Source of the DNA: Bacillota bacterium
Lineage (GTDB): Bacteria > Bacillota > Clostridia > Christensenellales > UBA1242
Assembly (NCBI GenBank): GCA_009780625.1
Contig: WQZR01000027.1
Location: 1 to 11,484 of the forward strand
DNA: 11,484 nt
Direction of reading: 5' to 3'
Each line of letters opens with the position of its first letter. Position 1 is the first letter of the stretch. The notes under the pieces were generated by a model. The model had not been told where the DNA came from, did not search any database, and was given only the letters and a program-made list of their open reading frames with translations. Made by a program: the position numbers and the translations under genes. This document shows positions 1-5,572 of this stretch, in pieces.

Positions 1-437
1 ACCAGTTTATCTATGATTTTTTCAATCTTTGGCTTTAAAAGTTCAGCATATCTTCTATATACGACATATTCCATTCCATATGGGTCTGGCATATCGTCTC
101 CACCGGCTAGTTCTGCTATTGTGTAAACCCTTCTTAGGTTAAATTGTTCTTGCAAAAAAATCTTATGCCTCTCTGTTGGCACAATCACATAATTAAATTT
201 GTGCGGTTTCACTTCTTCCAAAGTTCTAGATTTTGTTAGGGTTGCTTTAATTCCAACTGTTGTTAGGGCAAGTTTAACGAAGTTTTCTGTTTTGTCGCCT
301 TCTTCCACATTCACACCAGCAGAAGCGCATTTAACGCTGTTCAAAAGACCACGTTCTTTGATGACGTGTTTTGCAATCTGCTCTGCCATTTTGCTTCGGC
401 AAGTGTTTCCTGTGCAAACAAACAGAATTTTAACCAT
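1..437 (-). CDS. Low-molecular-weight phosphatase, YwlE-type (partial, C-terminus beyond window)
   Basis: Reading the minus strand from ATG at 437 gives at least 145 residues with no stop before the window edge. The P-loop CTGNTCRS (Cys8, Arg14, Ser15) is the active-site signature of the low-molecular-weight protein-tyrosine-phosphatase fold, and DPYG with Asp118 supplies the general acid. Family knowledge: Thr at the P-loop position seen here (Thr12), where tyrosine phosphatases usually have Ile, marks the protein-arginine phosphatases such as Bacillus YwlE. Arginine-phosphate dephosphorylation is therefore the more likely role, but a phosphotyrosine enzyme is possible. The family is about 150 residues, so only a few residues are missing. 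The start lies 2 bases after the stop of the MazG-like gene, with AGGA upstream, so the two are almost certainly co-transcribed and translationally coupled. Confidence 0.9.
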   Translation of the reverse strand, partial: MVKILFVCTGNTCRSKMAEQIAKHVIKERGLLNSVKCASAGVNVEEGDKTENFVKLALTTVGIKATLTKSRTLEEVKPHKFNYVIVPTERHKIFLQEQFNLRRVYTIAELAGGDDMPDPYGMEYVVYRRYAELLKPKIEKIIDKL

Positions 438-439
438 CT

Positions 440-769
440 TTATTTTCCTGCTCCTGAACGGTCGCCCACTCCTGAAAATTTGTCGCCGTGTCTTGCTTTA
501 AGTTTTGCAATGTTTCTTTCTGCAACATCATCGAAGTTGATTCCAAGTTCGTATGTCAAAACTGCCATATACCAAAGAATGTCGCCAACTTCTTTTGTTA
601 GGTTTTCCATGTCTAGCTCTTTGTCGTCTCTCCAATGTTTTTTGAAAAGTTCCATAACTTCGCCCGTTTCACCAGAAATTCCAAGCAAACAGTTTACAAC
701 CTTATCTTTAAGTGTTGGAAACGGCTTTTGTGTGATTATTGCTTTTTCTTGATATTCTTTAAATGTCAT
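440..769 (-). CDS. MazG-like nucleotide pyrophosphohydrolase
   Basis: This is a 109-residue all-alpha NTP pyrophosphatase of the MazG-like superfamily. The metal-binding pattern is visible as GETGEV (about residues 33-38) followed by EVGD at about 60-63, the ExxE...ExxD arrangement that coordinates Mg2+ in this family. It probably hydrolyses (d)NTPs to the monophosphate and pyrophosphate as a cytoplasmic house-cleaning enzyme; the exact substrate cannot be read from sequence. The length fits single-domain MazG-like proteins rather than the roughly 260-residue two-domain MazG. The ATG at 769 has AGGAG 7 bases upstream. The phosphatase gene follows after 2 bases. The last dozen residues (GDRSGAGK) are polar and probably unstructured. 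Confidence 0.85.
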   Translation of the reverse strand: MTFKEYQEKAIITQKPFPTLKDKVVNCLLGISGETGEVMELFKKHWRDDKELDMENLTKEVGDILWYMAVLTYELGINFDDVAERNIAKLKARHGDKFSGVGDRSGAGK

Positions 770-795
770 CTTTTGCTCCTTAGTATTTATCTTCT

Positions 796-804
796 ATTTT
801 AGCA
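796..804 (-). promoter_or_regulatory. Extended -10 promoter candidate for the mazG-like/phosphatase pair
   Basis: On the minus strand, TGCTAAAAT is an extended -10 (TGn plus TAAAAT) about 27 bases before the ATG at 769. There is room for a short leader carrying AGGAG. A -35 box is not convincing, because its expected place lies in the terminator hairpin of the upstream gene. Read-through past that terminator is the alternative. Confidence 0.4.
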
Positions 805-806
805 TG

Positions 807-830
807 AAAAAATGCCTTTCGGCATTTTTT
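807..830 (-). terminator. Intrinsic terminator after the acidic membrane protein gene
   Basis: A perfect 10-bp stem (AAAAAATGCC / GGCATTTTTT) with a TTTC loop on the plus strand lies immediately after the stop at 832. The flanking A and T runs give a U-tract in either direction. It therefore ends transcripts of the minus-strand membrane gene and separates it from the mazG-like gene. Confidence 0.85.
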
Positions 831-831
831 G

Positions 832-2799
832 TTAATCTTGTGTTTGTTGTGGTGGTCTTGCTTGAAGTTTCTTCATTTCTGCGTCGAATTTGTCTGAGTC
901 GAATGCGTCTATGCTGAAGTCATCGTCTGAAACTGGCTTCTTTTCTTTTCCTAGATTAAACTTATCTTCTTTAAAAATGTCGTCTAAATCTATTCCTGTG
1001 TCTTCAAAGATTCCGCTTAAGTCCTTCTTCATTGCGTCTAGAAGTTCCTTATCGCTCTTGCTCTCTGTCACACTCTCTCTGTTGTTTTTTTTTTCAACAG
1101 CCTTCTTGTCGCCTTCTTTCATCAGGTCTTCATAGATTTTGTCGCCGGCTTGTTTTGCTTTTTTGTCAGCCATTGTTTTTCTGAGTTCTTCTTCTTGAGC
1201 TCTTGCTTCTTGTCCGCCTTGTGCAACTGTTCTTGCCATGTCGTGAAGCATTTCTTCGCGTTCTTTTCTTTTTCTTTCTTCTTCCTCTTCCTCAAGTTCT
1301 TCAAGCTTCTCTTCTTCTTCAAGTTCCGCTTCAAGTTCTTCTGGGTCTAGAAGTTCCGAAATATCTGCTCCGCCACCTTCGAACATTTCTGCAGCAACAA
1401 CTGCTTTAGGTTCTTCAACTTTAACCTCTTCTGTTTCAACTTCAACTTCTTCTTCGTCTTTTATTTCAAACAAATCAAAGTCCATGCCGCCAAGAAGGTC
1501 TGTGCTAAACCCACCTTCAAGGTCTTCAAGACCTTTTTCGCCAAGAAGAATTTTGTCTGAAATTCCTTCTTCAACTTTTGGAGCAGCGGCTTTCTTTGGT
1601 TCTGCTTTAACTGGCTCGTCCGAAAATCCGCCAAGGTCGCCAAGTAAGTCGTCTACATCTATTGTTTTTTCTTTAGGCTCTTCAACTTTTTTTGCTGCTG
1701 GTTTTGCAGGAATATGTTCAACAGAAGCCCTAACCATGTCCACTTCTTCTTCGCCAAGGAACTCTGCTTCTCTTGTTGCAATTTCTTTTGATTTCTTTTC
1801 TTTATAGTCGCCTTCAAGCTTTTTCACACCAACAATGTCCGACGCCACAGGTTTTTTCCCTGCACTGTTTTCGCTATACGTTTTTTCTGTTGCTGCGATT
1901 TGCTCCTCTATTGTTTTTGGAGCGCTTGGCTTTTTTGCTGCACCAGCCTTTGGTTCTGGTTTTTCTTCTGGCACATACTTAATATAGTCTTCTTCTTTTG
2001 TTTCTTCAACGATTGTTTCAAATGTTTCAATAGTTTCAACTTCTTCTGCAATCGCTTCAACTTTTGGTGCTTCAATTCTTTTTACCGATGCACCGTTTAG
2101 TTCTGTCTTATCTAGAAATGTGAAACTCTTTCCTTCATAAGACTTTCCAGATTTTGAAAGGCTTGTTGCAATGATTGCTTCTTGTGTTTCAATTGCTTTA
2201 AGAAGTTCTTCTTTGTTTTCGTAGTAGATTTTGTCTTCTGCAATTTGTTCAAGAACTCTCACGCTCACTTCTTCTGTTGCAATCATAAACTGGTTGATAT
2301 TGAAATTATGAACAATCAAGAATGCAATAAAAATCAAAATTCCAACGCCTGCACCAACAACTGCTGCGGCTGTAAGTTCTAGACCTGCAAGAATGAAAAT
2401 TGCAATGATTGAAACAAACGCCAAATCAATAAGAATAAGGCTATATTTAACACGTCTAATCAGAACTCGGTATAATCTGCTTAGTGCAAAAATTGCACCT
2501 AGTCTTTTTTTGTTTGCAATGTTGAATTTAATTTGATTGTTTAGGTTTTTATATATCGCCAAAACTGGAAGAACTGCAAGAAAAATTGTTGCTGTCAAAA
2601 ACAAAACGCTGATTGCAAGAGCAATCCAAATGTTTGGGAAAATAAAACTAAACAATAAAGCGAATGGAAGAATGATTAGCAAAAGAACCATATTGTTCTT
2701 TATGTCTGTAATACGCTCAAAATATCGCTTTCTGTTGTCTTCAATGACGAACAATTGCGCTGCTGTTGTATCGAAGCTATCTTTGAAAAATTTAAACAC
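832..2799 (-). CDS. Four-span membrane protein with long acidic, low-complexity cytoplasmic tail; function unknown
   Basis: The start is chosen at GTG 2799 (655 residues). The in-frame GTG at 2805 overlaps the AAGGAG ribosome site, whereas 2799 sits 5 bases after it. Four hydrophobic segments occur at about residues 37-56, 59-83, 119-139 and 144-165, as two hairpins separated by a basic loop. The remaining roughly 490 residues are hydrophilic: Glu/Lys/Ala/Pro-rich linkers, an acidic helical stretch at about 485-550 likely to form a coiled coil, and repeated short Asp/Glu motifs with bulky hydrophobics (DVDDLLGDLGGF, GLEDLEGGF, STDLLGGMDFDLF, ISELLDPEEL, LSGIFEDTGIDLDDIF). I recognise no enzyme domain. 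The layout suggests a membrane-anchored scaffold recruiting partners through short linear motifs, but that is inference. It has its own strong promoter and a terminator, so it looks like a single-gene unit downstream of uppP. Confidence 0.75.
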   Translation of the reverse strand: MFKFFKDSFDTTAAQLFVIEDNRKRYFERITDIKNNMVLLLIILPFALLFSFIFPNIWIALAISVLFLTATIFLAVLPVLAIYKNLNNQIKFNIANKKRLGAIFALSRLYRVLIRRVKYSLILIDLAFVSIIAIFILAGLELTAAAVVGAGVGILIFIAFLIVHNFNINQFMIATEEVSVRVLEQIAEDKIYYENKEELLKAIETQEAIIATSLSKSGKSYEGKSFTFLDKTELNGASVKRIEAPKVEAIAEEVETIETFETIVEETKEEDYIKYVPEEKPEPKAGAAKKPSAPKTIEEQIAATEKTYSENSAGKKPVASDIVGVKKLEGDYKEKKSKEIATREAEFLGEEEVDMVRASVEHIPAKPAAKKVEEPKEKTIDVDDLLGDLGGFSDEPVKAEPKKAAAPKVEEGISDKILLGEKGLEDLEGGFSTDLLGGMDFDLFEIKDEEEVEVETEEVKVEEPKAVVAAEMFEGGGADISELLDPEELEAELEEEEKLEELEEEEEERKRKEREEMLHDMARTVAQGGQEARAQEEELRKTMADKKAKQAGDKIYEDLMKEGDKKAVEKKNNRESVTESKSDKELLDAMKKDLSGIFEDTGIDLDDIFKEDKFNLGKEKKPVSDDDFSIDAFDSDKFDAEMKKLQARPPQQTQD

Positions 2800-2837
2800 G
2801 CGCACTCCTTATATATATGGTCTTCTTTTATAGTGTA

Positions 2838-2866
2838 ATAATACTCTTAAAAGGCTATTTTGTCAA
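2838..2866 (-). promoter_or_regulatory. Sigma-A-type promoter of the acidic membrane protein gene
   Basis: On the minus strand there is a perfect -35 TTGACA (2861-2866), a 17-base spacer, and -10 TATTAT (2838-2843). The AAGGAG ribosome site and GTG follow about 30 bases downstream. This is the best housekeeping promoter in the window. It sits in the 72 bases after the uppP stop, where no terminator hairpin for uppP is visible. Confidence 0.85.
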
Positions 2867-2877
2867 TATCTCTTCTC

Positions 2878-3696
2878 TTATATTATATATTTTACACTAA
2901 GAACAATACTTAATAAAACTAAATAAACAATAAACGGTTTAAAGCTTTTGGTTTTGACAACCCTAAGCATAAGATTGATTGCCAACATTCCAAATAAAAA
3001 TGCAGAAATAAAGCCGAAAAGCAGCGGGGCGAAATCGATTGTAGGGGGCAATCCGCAGATTGCCCCGTTCGGGTTCATCTGCGGATGAACCCCTACAAGT
3101 TTAATAAGTTCAAAAAACAGCCCGCCGAGAATGATTGGAATTGCCATAAGGAATGAAAACTCTGCGGCTTCTTCTTTAGTTTTTCCAAACAGAATTCCAG
3201 CAGTTATTGTTGTGCCGCTTCGGCTTATGCCAGGCAATACTGCAAATGCTTGGGCAATGCCCATCACTATTACTGACTGTAGGGGTCGCTGTCCCCAGCG
3301 ACCCGCGGGTTGCAACGGAGTGCAACCCCTACACCATTCACCTATAAACAACACCACTGCCGTAATCACAAACCCAACAATATAAAAACTTCCATAAAAC
3401 ACAGTTTCGAGAATGTCGGAAAAAAGCACACCAACAAGTGCAGCGGGAATTGTTGCAAGGACTAGAAACATGGCTTCTTTAGAGAATGGGTTTTTAACAA
3501 GCCACAGGACTTTTTTTCGAAAGACTATAAGCACAGCGAGCAAAGTTGCCACATGAACGACTATGCTAAAAAACACAAAGTCGGTTTCTATTCCAAAAAG
3601 TTCGGAGAACATCAAAAGGTGTCCACTTGAAGACACGGGCAAAAATTCGGTTATGCCCTGCACCGCGCCTAAAATCAGTGCTTCAATGATTGTCAT
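2878..3696 (-). CDS. uppP: Undecaprenyl-diphosphatase with two in-frame palindrome-encoded insertions
   Basis: UppP (BacA) is an integral membrane phosphatase. It converts undecaprenyl diphosphate to the monophosphate for peptidoglycan lipid-carrier recycling and can confer bacitracin tolerance. The 272-residue protein starts with the family signature QGITEFLPVSSSGHL (Gln13, Glu17, His26) and has PGISRSGTT at 155-163 with Arg159, both active-site segments. Hydrophobic helices fill most of the rest. Two stretches are foreign to the family: residues 122-140 (CRGCTPLQPAGRWGQRPLQ) and 201-219 (VGVHPQMNPNGAICGLPPT). Each is 19 codons and is encoded exactly by a GC-rich palindromic element. Both fall in loops between membrane helices, so activity is probably kept. 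Without them the core is only about 234 residues, compact for the family. The start matches the family's N-terminus, yet no Shine-Dalgarno precedes it; a TACAAT hexamer lies 5 bases upstream. Confidence 0.93.
   Translation of the reverse strand: MTIIEALILGAVQGITEFLPVSSSGHLLMFSELFGIETDFVFFSIVVHVATLLAVLIVFRKKVLWLVKNPFSKEAMFLVLATIPAALVGVLFSDILETVFYGSFYIVGFVITAVVLFIGEWCRGCTPLQPAGRWGQRPLQSVIVMGIAQAFAVLPGISRSGTTITAGILFGKTKEEAAEFSFLMAIPIILGGLFFELIKLVGVHPQMNPNGAICGLPPTIDFAPLLFGFISAFLFGMLAINLMLRVVKTKSFKPFIVYLVLLSIVLSVKYII
3040..3097. repeat. REPIN-like palindromic doublet A (inside uppP)
   Basis: The terminal inverted repeats are TGTAGGGG (3040-3047) and CCCCTACA (3090-3097). Inside are two hairpins, each with a 9-bp stem and 4-base loop: 3045-3053/3058-3066 (loop CGCA) and 3071-3079/3084-3092 (loop TGCG), joined by GTTC. 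Inverted against each other, the halves share ATCCGCAGAT around the loop but differ at three consecutive stem pairs, all compensated (GCA/TGC versus TTC/GAA). It is far more GC-rich than its surroundings. It is translated on the minus strand in the GTA-GGG frame as uppP residues 201-219. Confidence 0.85.
3278..3333. repeat. REPIN-like palindromic doublet B (inside uppP)
   Basis: The element has the same plan as the 3040 copy: TGTAGGGG (3278-3285) and CCCCTACA (3326-3333) ends. Hairpin one has a 9-bp stem 3283-3291/3296-3304 with loop TCCC. A GC linker joins it to hairpin two, an 8-bp stem 3307-3314/3321-3328 with a 6-base loop. The halves differ at two compensated stem pairs (C-G versus T-A, and T-A versus A-T). 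Their loops have diverged more than in the other doublets, so this may be the oldest copy. It is translated as uppP residues 122-140 in the TGT-AGG frame, a different frame from the other uppP copy. Confidence 0.85.
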
Positions 3697-3701
3697 GGGT
3701 T

Positions 3702-3721
3702 ATTGTATTAAGTGGTACAAT
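3702..3721. promoter_or_regulatory. Symmetric divergent -10 boxes / inverted repeat between uppP and the 3728 gene
   Basis: The 31-base intergenic region contains ATTGTA (3702-3707), 8 bases, then TACAAT (3716-3721), a perfect inverted repeat. Read outward, each arm is a TACAAT -10-like box. The minus-strand box lies 5 bases before the uppP ATG. The plus-strand box, preceded by TGG (extended -10), lies 6 bases before ATG 3728. Neither gene has a Shine-Dalgarno, so both could start transcription at or next to the start codon. A shared operator is the alternative reading. Confidence 0.45.
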
Positions 3722-3727
3722 TGAAGT

Positions 3728-4162
3728 ATGAAAAATATTGTTTTACCAGAAGGAAGCAGTGAGTTTACAAAGTTTTATGCCTCTTTTATGGACATAGACC
3801 CGAATGATGAAAAAGCACTTTTGAAGCGTGCAAATAAAGTTATTGTTGGGCTTGCGGCGTTATGTAAAGAAAAAGGTTTTGCGGCGGAGATTGACGGTGT
3901 GGTTTATTGCAAAGCTTGTGATGTTAAGAACAGACATGTTGCATCGTGTGACAAGGGTTGGGACGAAATTGAAATTGATATTATGTGCTGCAAGAGTTGT
4001 TTTAGAATTCCGGCAGATGTTTTTTGGCAAGCCGTTACGGAAGAACTTCATGAAACAATCAAGAAACTAAAAGGCACAAAAAGAAAATATCTAAATCATG
4101 TTCTTCGCTTTATGGTGGAAGGCGAAGTTGACGGAAAGAAATCTATAATCTTCTTAATTTAA
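3728..4162 (+). CDS. Hypothetical cysteine-rich protein, possible zinc-binding
   Basis: I do not recognise this 144-residue protein. It has no signal peptide or membrane segment and looks cytoplasmic. The middle holds CKAC (Cys61, Cys64) and CCKSC (Cys87, Cys88, Cys91), with Cys74 and His70 between. Two CxxC knuckles about 25 residues apart are typical of a structural zinc ribbon, so metal binding is plausible. The flanking parts are predicted helical: Lys/Glu-rich residues 26-50 and 103-125. The start at ATG 3728 has no Shine-Dalgarno but a TACAAT 6 bases upstream, and it is divergent from uppP with 31 bases between. Coding character and length support a real gene. No terminator is evident in the A-rich stretch after the stop. 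Confidence 0.65.
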   Translation: MKNIVLPEGSSEFTKFYASFMDIDPNDEKALLKRANKVIVGLAALCKEKGFAAEIDGVVYCKACDVKNRHVASCDKGWDEIEIDIMCCKSCFRIPADVFWQAVTEELHETIKKLKGTKRKYLNHVLRFMVEGEVDGKKSIIFLI

Positions 4163-4240
4163 TGAGTTAAATCTCCAAAAAAAGCACAAAAATACATCAA
4201 AAAAAGTGGGAAATTTTTTGCTGTAAAAAAAATAGAATGT

Positions 4241-4253
4241 TACAATACTTGTA
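4241..4253. promoter_or_regulatory. Candidate operator half: small inverted repeat over the -35 of the TAC promoter
   Basis: TACAA-TAC-TTGTA is a perfect inverted repeat with 5-bp arms. Its right arm overlaps the -35 hexamer of the operon promoter. The rest of the 4163-4328 gap is A-rich with poly-A runs and no gene. Confidence 0.35.
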
Positions 4254-4277
4254 GTTTAATAACAAATATGTTATAAT
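4249..4277 (+). promoter_or_regulatory. Promoter of the toxin-antitoxin-chaperone operon
   Basis: There is a TTGTAG (4249-4254) -35-like box, a 17-base spacer, and a consensus TATAAT (4272-4277) preceded by TGT, giving an extended -10. The distance to the AGGAGGAG site (4307-4314) leaves a leader of about 45 bases before ATG 4329. Confidence 0.75.
4259..4274. promoter_or_regulatory. Candidate autoregulatory operator overlapping the TAC -10
   Basis: ATAACA-AATA-TGTTAT is a perfect inverted repeat with 6-bp arms and a 4-base centre that runs into the extended -10. Type II antitoxins of the HigA/Xre family usually repress their own promoter from such palindromes, so this is the natural binding site for the antitoxin encoded by this operon. 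Confidence 0.5.
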
Positions 4278-4328
4278 CGTCCAGTTAATGTTTAAACTAA
4301 TAAAACAGGAGGAGAATAACATAAGCAT

Positions 4329-4691
4329 ATGTATGAAATACTCTATTATGAAACAGAAGCTGGAAACTCTCCTGTAAAAGAGTTTGAACAAGAGTTGATT
4401 CGCAAGCATAAAGACGCTGCCTCGGTCGCTTTAAAAAAGTATAAAGAGGAGTTGGAGAAACATGGTCAAAATATTACTAAAAAATTTAAGAGAGAATCAA
4501 TTAAACTTCTTCAAGATGGAATCTGGGAACTGAGACCAGCGAACATAAGAGTTTTGTTTTTCTTTATTATTGAAGATAACAAAGTCGTATTTCTACACGC
4601 AATCGAAAAGAAAGTTGATAGAGTTCCACAAAGAGAAATCGATACAGCAATGCGCAGAAGAAAAGAGTGGTTACAAGGAGGTGCTAGATGA
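4329..4691 (+). CDS. higB: Type II toxin, HigB / phage Gp49-like (RelE superfamily)
   Basis: The 120-residue protein belongs to the Gp49-like HigB toxin family, small RelE-fold ribonucleases that cut mRNA, usually at the ribosome. The family pattern is visible: GIWELRP at 64-70, the RVLFFF strand at 74-79, VVFLHAIEKKVDRVP at 86-100 (family form: LhgFxKKtxktP) and a C-terminal basic helix with EI..A.RRR. It is first in a three-gene operon and overlaps the antitoxin gene by 4 bases (ATGA), which supports coupled translation. The AGGAGGAG site lies 14 bases before the ATG, longer than optimal. If real, that would keep toxin translation lower than that of the antitoxin, which has an ideal AAGGAGGTG. 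Confidence 0.9.
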   Translation: MYEILYYETEAGNSPVKEFEQELIRKHKDAASVALKKYKEELEKHGQNITKKFKRESIKLLQDGIWELRPANIRVLFFFIIEDNKVVFLHAIEKKVDRVPQREIDTAMRRRKEWLQGGAR

Positions 4692-5152
4692 GAAAATTAA
4701 AAACATCAAATCAAATATGGGAAGAAATAAAGATTTCAAGTGAGCCAGCTAGGTATGGTACTGAGGCAATTGAAAAAACCGTAAGTATAATAGATAAAGT
4801 CATAAAGGCTCGTCTTAATTTGCGATTATCTCAAAATGATGTTGCCAGAAAAATTGGCCTAAAACAATCGGCAATCGCAAGAATAGAATCTTTTAGGGTA
4901 ATTCCAAAAGTAAGCACCTTAATAAAAATCGCCGAAAGTGTGAATGTTTCTATTGAAGCTCTCGACTTTGATGAAAAAAAATATAGGAGTGACTTAGAAA
5001 ACGAATTATACTGTTATCGTGTTCTTAACGAAATGGAAACAGAGCGCTACTCTACATTCAGCAGCCCACAGAATCTCGTATCAATCGAAGAAATAGAATT
5101 GCTAATGTCAACAACAATTAAAATAGAAAGGAGATTAAACACATGCAAGTAA
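4688..5152 (+). CDS. higA: HigA-like Xre-family antitoxin with C-terminal extension (putative chaperone-addiction region)
   Basis: The 154-residue protein has a helix-turn-helix of the Xre type at about 40-91 (LSQNDVARKIGLKQSAIARIES is the DNA-binding core). It should bind DNA to repress the operon and neutralise the toxin. Plain HigA antitoxins are around 100 residues. This one has a 40-residue N-terminal lead and about 60 residues after the HTH, including the aromatic ELYCYRVL at 106-113 and EIELLM at 135-140. In toxin-antitoxin-chaperone systems such as Mycobacterium tuberculosis HigBA-SecB, the antitoxin's C-terminal tail is the aggregation-prone segment bound by the SecB-like chaperone. 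The same role is likely here because a SecB-like gene follows and overlaps by 10 bases. AAGGAGGTG is ideally placed before ATG 4688. Confidence 0.88.
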   Translation: MRKLKTSNQIWEEIKISSEPARYGTEAIEKTVSIIDKVIKARLNLRLSQNDVARKIGLKQSAIARIESFRVIPKVSTLIKIAESVNVSIEALDFDEKKYRSDLENELYCYRVLNEMETERYSTFSSPQNLVSIEEIELLMSTTIKIERRLNTCK

Positions 5153-5541
5153 CCGTTAAAAAAATGGATATATTTACAAACTATATTAAATTGGAAGTTA
5201 TAGAATTGGAAAACGGAAAATATGAGTTAGCACCTAAAGCTTCGGCGAAAATAGGAAAATCGAATAAAATTCCAAATCACTATGCCATTGAAGTAAACCT
5301 TTCAGTTTTAGATGAACCAACAAGACGCTTCCCTATTAACTTAGAGGTTAAGACCATCGGCTATTTCGAGATAGAAAATTCAGATGAAAATGTAGTACAA
5401 GAATTTCTAAAATCTCAAGGTCTCCAAGCTGTATATCATAATTTAAGAAATCTTATCTCAACTGTTACAGCAGCTTCAATGTTACCAATAGTAAACTTGC
5501 CGCCTTTCTTCACAGATATTGTCCCTAGAAAACAACAGTAA
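5143..5541 (+). CDS. secB: SecB-like chaperone of a toxin-antitoxin-chaperone system
   Basis: The 132-residue protein aligns by eye with the SecB fold. A beta-rich region (HYAIEVNLSVLDE, FPINLEVKTIGYFEIEN, about 47-79) corresponds to the SecB strands ending in GxF. YHNLRNLISTVTAASMLP (98-115), then NLPPFF (118-123), matches the SecB segment YARECITS...FPQLNLAPVNF. SecB is a tetrameric holdase; canonical SecB feeds the Sec translocon in proteobacteria and is generally missing from Gram-positive lineages. The operon position after toxin and antitoxin marks this as the TA-associated form that protects its antitoxin. AAAGGAG at 5127-5133 lies 9 bases before the ATG, inside the end of the antitoxin gene. 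A terminator follows. No pairwise score was computed, so the family call rests on pattern and context. Confidence 0.8.
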   Translation: MQVTVKKMDIFTNYIKLEVIELENGKYELAPKASAKIGKSNKIPNHYAIEVNLSVLDEPTRRFPINLEVKTIGYFEIENSDENVVQEFLKSQGLQAVYHNLRNLISTVTAASMLPIVNLPPFFTDIVPRKQQ

Positions 5542-5546
5542 TAAAC

Positions 5547-5572
5547 AAAAAAGACGCGTAAGCGTCTTTTTG
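5547..5572. terminator. Bidirectional terminator between the TAC operon and alaS
   Basis: A 10-bp stem (AAAAAGACGC / GCGTCTTTTT, 5548-5557/5562-5571) with a GTAA loop lies between the chaperone stop at 5541 and the alaS stop at 5573. A and T runs on both sides allow termination from both converging units. Confidence 0.88.

Noticed and set aside
199..752. Plus-strand open frames over the phosphatase and mazG-like genes
   Set aside because: Both minus-strand genes have clear catalytic motifs and Shine-Dalgarno sites; the plus frames have neither.
1122..1334. Lys/Glu-rich alternate frame on the minus strand inside the acidic protein gene
   Set aside because: It is a frame-shifted reading of the Glu-rich coiled-coil repeat with no start signal of its own.
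890..2382. Several open frames of 60-107 codons on the plus strand opposite the acidic protein gene
   Set aside because: They are Ser/Phe/Leu-rich shadows of Glu/Lys-rich codons, without ribosome sites or family features.
3040..3333. Possible CRISPR-like repeats in uppP
   Set aside because: Only two copies, each internally palindromic, 180 bases apart with coding sequence between and no regular spacers.
3278..3333. Insertion sequence or transposon remnant with target duplication
   Set aside because: No transposase coding and no convincing direct repeats flanking the palindromes; size and hairpins fit REP-type units.
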